Shown here: positions 59,273 to 64,000 of the stretch, piece by piece
How the letters are laid out: each line of letters starts with the position of its first letter
Position numbering within the stretch: position 1 is the first letter of the stretch
From: Alteromonadaceae bacterium 2753L.S.0a.02
GTDB taxonomy: Bacteria > Pseudomonadota > Gammaproteobacteria > Pseudomonadales > Cellvibrionaceae
DNA length: 64,000 nt
Assembly: GCA_007827375.1 (NCBI GenBank)
Contig: VISH01000001.1
Location: 1,488,001-1,552,000 of the forward strand
Direction of reading: 5' to 3'
Made by a program: the position numbers and the translations under genes
The notes under the pieces: model-generated
Databases searched by the model: none
What the model saw: the letters and a program-made list of their open reading frames with translations, nothing else
Told to the model about the DNA's origin: nothing

Positions 59273-61069
59273 ATGGAGCAAATACAAACATTACCAGATC
59301 ATCAGGCACAAGGCCCAATGCAAGTGCCTGCCGGTTTTGGCTACGCGGCCAGCAGCTTAGCCAATGCACTTCTTAAAGAGCGCAGCCACTGGTGGTGGCT
59401 GACCAACGCACACCCCTGGCGCCGAATGCTGCCACCGCACCTTACGAGGGTGGCGGTGGTGCCATTGCGGGGCTTGCATGTGCTTATTCCGGTTCACGCC
59501 GCCGTCGAAGTTGCGGTGTTTCGCTGTTATGACCTCTGGTGGCAGGTGATTGATAAGCAGGTACGGAGCATTGACCTGATAAGCGTTGCTCAGCTGCTGG
59601 CTGATGAAAGTGAGTGCGTACACACGGCGCAACGCTTTGAAGGGCGTGTTATCGATAGCGTATCGCAAGTAAACGAGTTGTTGCGGCAAAGGGATCTCAG
59701 TACGCTGTTTCAGCCGGAAACCCGGTTTATCGACAGTGAGCAGGCACTGCTGGGTGGGCATCCCTGCCATCCCTGCCCGCGCAGCAAGGAAGGTTTTGTC
59801 GGGGCTGATATTCAACGCTACGCCCCCGAAAACCGGGGGCATTTTCAACTGCATTGGTTGGCGGTACAACATAGCCAGTTGATTATGCAACATCGCGGTG
59901 AGGCTTTGCCGCAGCGTTTGCTAAATCTTTGCAGCGAAGACCCGCAAGCCGCACCACTGACAGAGCAGTTACGCGAAGGCGAAGTGCTCTGGCCGATGCA
60001 TCCCTGGCAGGCACAACGCTTACTGGCGATGCCGGAGCTTAATGAGCTGCAGAAACAGGGAGCATTGCGGAGTTTGGGGGAGGCCGGTCGATGGTGGACG
60101 GCAACATCGTCGTTGCGCTGTGTGTATCACGAACAGGCCAGCGCCATGCTCAAGTATTCGCTCAGTGTACGACTCACCAATTCACTGCGGCACTTGCTGC
60201 CCAGGGAGGTGGAGCGTGGCCTGCAGGTGGTGGATATCTGGGATGGCCCCTCTGGCCAGGCACTGCAACAGCAGTTTGCCAGCTTCACTGTGATACGTGA
60301 ACCCGCCTGGTTGGCGCTGCGCGACAGTTCCGGCGCCGCTCTGGCTGCAAGTATCACCGTTTTGCGTGACAACCCCTTTCGCGGTGCGGCAGCAGAGCAG
60401 GTTTTTATGATGGGCAGTTTGTGTCAGCTCCCGCCCAGTGGGCAGCCCAGCCAGCTCGCTCAGGTAATCACAGCCAAGGCTGAGAATGAGAATATCAGTG
60501 CGCGTCGTGCCGCTGTGGAGTGGTATCAGCGTTTTCTCGAAGTGGCCATTGCGCCCCTACTCATGGCCCAAGCCAATGAAGGTTTGCTGTTTGGTGCGCA
60601 TCAACAAAACACCCTGCTACGCCTTAACAATTTCAACCCAGCGCACTTTTACTACCGCGATTGCCAGGGCACGGGCTTTTCTCAGCTTGGGGTAGAGCGC
60701 CACGCCGAAGCACTGGGTTTGCCGTCTGGCAATGGCAATCAGCTGCACGAAAGCATGGCCAATAGGCTGTTCGCCTACTATCTGATCGTCAATAACCTGT
60801 TTGCGGTAATCGCAGCCATCGCCAGCGACGGTCTGCTGCCGGAGCGATTGCTTCTGCAGCTTACCCGCGCCTTTCTGCAACAGTTGCGCAATCGCCCGTT
60901 GCGCGACACCAGTTGCCTCGATTATCTGCTGCACAGTGAGCAGCTTTATTTCAAAGGTAATCTTCACTGCAGCCTCTACGATTTCAACGAAAACACATTG
61001 AGTGATCCGCTGCAACTTTACCGGCCGCAGCGCAATCCGCTGTGGTGCAACAGCAGTTCGGAGGAATAA
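59273..61069 (+). CDS. iucA: NRPS-independent siderophore synthetase (IucA/IucC family), first copy
   Basis: The protein has 598 residues; GGAGGGGGT precedes the ATG. Motifs of the NIS synthetase family are present: GHPCHPCPRSKEGF (ATP-binding loop), LWPMHPWQAQRLL, CVYHEQASAMLKYSLSVRLT and, in the C-terminal FhuF-like part, FGAHQQNTLLRLNNFNPAHF. NIS synthetases condense citrate with hydroxamate amines using ATP. The gene order A-B-C-D (synthetase, acylase, synthetase, N-oxygenase) matches the aerobactin operon, so this should be the IucA-like enzyme. Ferri-schizokinen-type products use the same families with additional genes, which are not seen here. Confidence 0.9.
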   Translation: MEQIQTLPDHQAQGPMQVPAGFGYAASSLANALLKERSHWWWLTNAHPWRRMLPPHLTRVAVVPLRGLHVLIPVHAAVEVAVFRCYDLWWQVIDKQVRSIDLISVAQLLADESECVHTAQRFEGRVIDSVSQVNELLRQRDLSTLFQPETRFIDSEQALLGGHPCHPCPRSKEGFVGADIQRYAPENRGHFQLHWLAVQHSQLIMQHRGEALPQRLLNLCSEDPQAAPLTEQLREGEVLWPMHPWQAQRLLAMPELNELQKQGALRSLGEAGRWWTATSSLRCVYHEQASAMLKYSLSVRLTNSLRHLLPREVERGLQVVDIWDGPSGQALQQQFASFTVIREPAWLALRDSSGAALAASITVLRDNPFRGAAAEQVFMMGSLCQLPPSGQPSQLAQVITAKAENENISARRAAVEWYQRFLEVAIAPLLMAQANEGLLFGAHQQNTLLRLNNFNPAHFYYRDCQGTGFSQLGVERHAEALGLPSGNGNQLHESMANRLFAYYLIVNNLFAVIAAIASDGLLPERLLLQLTRAFLQQLRNRPLRDTSCLDYLLHSEQLYFKGNLHCSLYDFNENTLSDPLQLYRPQRNPLWCNSSSEE

Positions 61070-61071
61070 AC

Positions 61072-62109
61072 ATGTCTCAGCTTCTACGCCCCCACTGGCA
61101 GGGGCAACCTATGGATGCGCACATTGAAGACTGGCAGGGTAGAACCCGGGTGATACTCGCCAGCGGCGATTGGTTGTGTGATATCGCCAGCAACGACAGT
61201 CACTATCAGTTGCGGTATCAGTGCACCCCGGTAAACACCACCGGGGCATTGGCGCTCTGGTTAGAGCAGCAGTTCCAACGTCACCCGCAGCGCCGTGCTA
61301 TTCACATTCAACTTGACGGGAACGACCTGGGCTTGAGGCACAGCCTCCACAGTCTTGGGGGGCGGGGCGACGACACAGTTACAATTCGTCGCGAGGGCTT
61401 TTTCCAACAACCGGGTTTATGGCAGCGCGACCCTGTCAGCTACCCGTACCAGGGCGGCGAAGTGCAATCGCAACGGCCTAAGCAGTATTTGCATGCGCAT
61501 CAGATCGTTGACGTGAGCCATCCGAGGCGCCCGGAAAAACCGCGCGGTTGGGTGTACGCTCGCTACGATCAGGAATTCCAGCGTCATATTGGGTTTCGCG
61601 CTGTACAACCGGCGCTGGATCTCAACCTTTTTCACCAATGGCAGAATGATCCGCGCGTGGCGGCATTTTGGGAGATGGCGCAAAGCCGCGAACAGCTAAG
61701 CCGCTACCTCGAGCAGCAACAGGGTGATGAGCATACTCTGGGCCTCATCGGTTACTTGAACGGCGAGCCCTTTGGGTATTTCGAGGCTTATTGGTGTGCT
61801 GAAGACCGCTTGGGTGCTTATTACGATGTGCATTCCTATGATCGTGGTTGGCACGGGCTTACCGGGTCCCGCAAACATTTAGGCCGCGCCAACACCCTCA
61901 CCTGGATAAAAGCTCTGTGTCACTACCTGTTTCTCGACGACCCCCGCACCCAGCGTCTTATGGGTGAGCCCCGTGCCGATAACGTGACCTTACTGCGTTA
62001 CAGCGCGCAGGTGCCCTACGAAAAGCTGGGCGAATTTGATTTTCCTCACAAGCGAGCGGCGCTTATGCAGCTGCAGCGTGCAAATTATTTTCGGCAGGTG
62101 GTGCTATGA
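61072..62109 (+). CDS. iucB: GNAT-fold N6-hydroxylysine acetyltransferase-like (IucB family)
   Basis: The ATG at 61072 has GGAGG before it, two bases after the iucA stop; the earlier ATG (61042) lies inside iucA. The protein has 345 residues. Residues ~1-160 are a variable beta-rich part. The C-terminal half is the siderophore acyltransferase domain: WQNDPRVAAFWEMAQSREQL, GYFEAYWCAEDRLGAYYDVH and the family hallmark LMGEPRADNVTLLRY. It N-acylates the hydroxylated diamine before condensation with citrate. It overlaps iucC by four bases (ATGA). Confidence 0.9.
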   Translation: MSQLLRPHWQGQPMDAHIEDWQGRTRVILASGDWLCDIASNDSHYQLRYQCTPVNTTGALALWLEQQFQRHPQRRAIHIQLDGNDLGLRHSLHSLGGRGDDTVTIRREGFFQQPGLWQRDPVSYPYQGGEVQSQRPKQYLHAHQIVDVSHPRRPEKPRGWVYARYDQEFQRHIGFRAVQPALDLNLFHQWQNDPRVAAFWEMAQSREQLSRYLEQQQGDEHTLGLIGYLNGEPFGYFEAYWCAEDRLGAYYDVHSYDRGWHGLTGSRKHLGRANTLTWIKALCHYLFLDDPRTQRLMGEPRADNVTLLRYSAQVPYEKLGEFDFPHKRAALMQLQRANYFRQVVL

Positions 62110-63842
62110 GCCATTGGTACGCCCGTGCGGCACAGGCGCTTTTGCAGAAGACGCTTTCCGAGTTGTTGTTTGAAGAGGCCCTCGTGGCGCTGCCCTGCTC
62201 AGAGGGGTATGAGGTAACGCTCGGCAGCAGCGTACGGTACCAGTTTTCCGCTCAGCAGAGTATTTGGGGGCAATTGCTGATTGAACCCGGAACAGTGTTG
62301 CGTAATGAACAACAGGCGAGCTGTCCACTGCAATTACTCGTCGATGCGCAGACAGAATTGGCACTCACAGACATTATTCTTGCCAACCTGATCGAGGAAA
62401 CCGCCAATACTCTGGCAGCAGATACTCGCTTGCTGGAGCAGCGCGATGGTTTGTCGGCCGGCTATTTGGCCGACCTGCCGTATAACGCGCAGCAGGCCTA
62501 TTTGGATGGCCACCCCAAGGCGATTGCCAATAAAGGCCGGATGGGCTGGGGCATTGCTGAGCATTGCGCCTATGCGCCCGAGCATAACCCGGAGATTCGC
62601 CTGCATTGGCTGGCAACCCGCAGCGAGCATTTACGAAGCGGGTTGCTGCGCGGCTGGAGTCCGGAAATGTTATTGCGGCAGAGCCTCAATGACACGGATC
62701 TTGAAAAAGTCGCTCGTCAACTGGGCGGAGATCTGCGCGGCTGGCAGTTTATCCCAGTGCACCCCTGGCAGTGGCAGCATAAGATTCAAACGCTGTTCGC
62801 GGCCGCCCTCGCCGAGCAATCGTTGATTTCCCTTGGCGAGTTGGGCGATGCCTACCTCCCGCAGCAGTCGTTGCGCACCTTGGGTAATCGCATCAGGCCG
62901 CTGGCATTGGATATTAAATTACCCATCACCGTGCTCAACACCTCCTGCTATCGCGGCATTCCGGCGCGCTACATCGAGGTGGGACCGGAAATTTCCCGTT
63001 GGCTTCAGAGTTTGTGTGATCGTGATCCGGAACTGTGCAACACGCATATTTTGCAGGAAGTGGCGGGTATCCATTACCCGCAAGCCCAGTATCAGCAGAT
63101 CTCTGCAAGCCCTTACCGTTTCCACGAGATGCTAGGCGCCATCTGGCGCGAACCAGTGAGCCAATATCTGAAAGAAGGCCAGCAGGCGGTGATGCTTGGT
63201 GCGCTGTGGCAACTCGATAACGATGCCCAGCCGCTGTTACAACACTGGTTGCAGATGTCGCAACTGACATTGTCGGATTGGCTGCAGCGGTTGTTCGACG
63301 TAATGGTGGTACCGCTTTATCACTTGATGTGTGCCCATGGCGTGGCGCTGGTGGCACACGGTCAGAACATTACCGTGATTCTGCAACAGGGCGTGCCGGT
63401 TGCTGTGTCATTAAAGGATTTTCAAGGAGATTTGCGGCTTTCGGATACCTTAACGCCCGCCCATCAGGAACTGACTTCGAGCGCATTCCAGGCGCTGGAT
63501 AGACTGCCTGATAGCCATCTCATCCACGATTTGCAAACGGGTAACTTTGTGACTGCGCTGCGTTTTCTTTCGGCGATGTGTTGGCAGCTCTTTAAATTCA
63601 GTGAAATGCGGTTTTACCAGCTGCTCAGCGATAGCTTAGCGCGCTATAAGCAGCGCCAGCCACAATTGCAGCGCGAGTATGAGCGGTTTGATTTGTTTCA
63701 GCCGCAAATACCCAAGCTCTGTATTAACCGGGTACGCCTGCAATTGGGCTATGACGACAGTGCACAGCGGCCACAAATGCTGCGTGGCCGCGACATGCGC
63801 AACCCACTATTTTCGACCCAAAACAACGAGTTAAGTATTTAA
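62106..63842 (+). CDS. iucC: NRPS-independent siderophore synthetase (IucA/IucC family), second copy
   Basis: The protein has 578 residues. Motifs: LDGHPKAIANKGRMGWG, FIPVHPWQWQHKIQTLF, a later ATP-site segment LRTLGNRIRPLALDIKLPIT, and CAHGVALVAHGQNITVIL. The length matches E. coli IucC. In aerobactin synthesis the second synthetase adds the second hydroxamate to the citrate mono-adduct. Position third in an A-B-C-D order supports the assignment. Its ATG overlaps the iucB stop. Confidence 0.9.
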   Translation: MSHWYARAAQALLQKTLSELLFEEALVALPCSEGYEVTLGSSVRYQFSAQQSIWGQLLIEPGTVLRNEQQASCPLQLLVDAQTELALTDIILANLIEETANTLAADTRLLEQRDGLSAGYLADLPYNAQQAYLDGHPKAIANKGRMGWGIAEHCAYAPEHNPEIRLHWLATRSEHLRSGLLRGWSPEMLLRQSLNDTDLEKVARQLGGDLRGWQFIPVHPWQWQHKIQTLFAAALAEQSLISLGELGDAYLPQQSLRTLGNRIRPLALDIKLPITVLNTSCYRGIPARYIEVGPEISRWLQSLCDRDPELCNTHILQEVAGIHYPQAQYQQISASPYRFHEMLGAIWREPVSQYLKEGQQAVMLGALWQLDNDAQPLLQHWLQMSQLTLSDWLQRLFDVMVVPLYHLMCAHGVALVAHGQNITVILQQGVPVAVSLKDFQGDLRLSDTLTPAHQELTSSAFQALDRLPDSHLIHDLQTGNFVTALRFLSAMCWQLFKFSEMRFYQLLSDSLARYKQRQPQLQREYERFDLFQPQIPKLCINRVRLQLGYDDSAQRPQMLRGRDMRNPLFSTQNNELSI

Positions 63843-63906
63843 AAATCGGAATATTTTTCAGATTTCCCAGCTACCACAAACGCATCGATCTTTCGGAGAA
63901 CACAAC

Positions 63907-64000
63907 ATGACCCCCAACCATTATGATTTGCTTGGCATTGGTGCCGGGCCGTTTAGTTTAAGTCTTGCTGCATTGTTGGAAGCCACCCAGCTGAAAGTGG
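63907..64000 (+). CDS. iucD: N-terminus of lysine/ornithine N-oxygenase (IucD family), cut by window edge
   Basis: Only 31 codons are present: MTPNHYDLLGIGAGPFSLSL and more. The GIGAGPFSLSLA stretch is the FAD-binding start of L-lysine N6- or ornithine N5-monooxygenases. It follows iucC after 64 bases with GGAGA before the ATG. The rest lies beyond 64000, so substrate preference cannot be read. Confidence 0.85.
   Translation, partial: MTPNHYDLLGIGAGPFSLSLAALLEATQLKV

Noticed and set aside
62935..63357. Minus-strand frames inside the second siderophore synthetase
   Set aside because: Antisense shadows; the sense protein has all family motifs.

Overview
The window looks like the chromosome of a free-living or marine gammaproteobacterium of the Cellvibrionaceae type (Teredinibacter/Saccharophagus/Cellvibrio-like). 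The best clue is a secreted GH16-CBM6-CBM10-CBM10 laminarinase whose domains are joined by long poly-serine linkers, a habit of that group. Lipoproteins, an outer-membrane phospholipase and TonB-dependent uptake fit a Gram-negative envelope. This placement is inference; no rRNA is present.

Region A (1-15586, all minus strand) is one long gene train. It starts with an ExbB/TolQ-like channel and two ExbD/TolR-like partners, followed by a small exported protein, a TonB-like trans-envelope protein with an AgmX/PglI-type C-terminus, an outer-membrane beta-barrel, and two TPR proteins (one a 1162-residue lipoprotein). It ends in a set of surface-type lipoproteins or secreted proteins (propeller-like, thrombospondin type-3, VWA, PPC-like). 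The parts list parallels the Agl-Glt gliding/Nfs machinery of Myxococcus, with a possible surface-adhesin module at the distal end. This is the most interesting system in the window.

Region B (15995-28704) is a mixed region. It holds the laminarinase, an S9 peptidase, and a divergent pair of envelope proteins sharing a domain. It also holds two Cys-rich secreted proteins built from one repeated domain, a winged-helix/NACHT-ATPase/multi-TM protein, and a two-gene small secreted/membrane pair.

Region C (29046-44275) is a tandemly duplicated repeat-rich island. Each unit has a decayed REP-associated transposase (RAYT) with an inverted REP pair, a small immunity-like or membrane ORF, a short secreted RHS-core/'tip' protein with its own signal peptide, and a giant secreted YD-repeat protein ending in lectin-like domains. 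The two giant genes share about 2.1 kb of almost identical DNA. A degenerate ~21-bp tandem array lies between the first RAYT and the first tip.

Region D (44775-53541) holds a five-gene pldA-adaptor-ABC-FtsX-FtsX operon, a single-domain response regulator, a PPTase, a diguanylate cyclase and a VOC-fold protein.

Region E (53645-64000) is an iron-acquisition locus. A LysR regulator, a PepSY membrane protein, a TonB-dependent receptor and an MFS exporter (the last three forming a minus-strand operon) face a plus-strand iucABCD-type NRPS-independent siderophore operon. The lysine/ornithine N-oxygenase gene is cut by the window edge. Together these encode synthesis, export, uptake and probably reductive release of an aerobactin-type siderophore.
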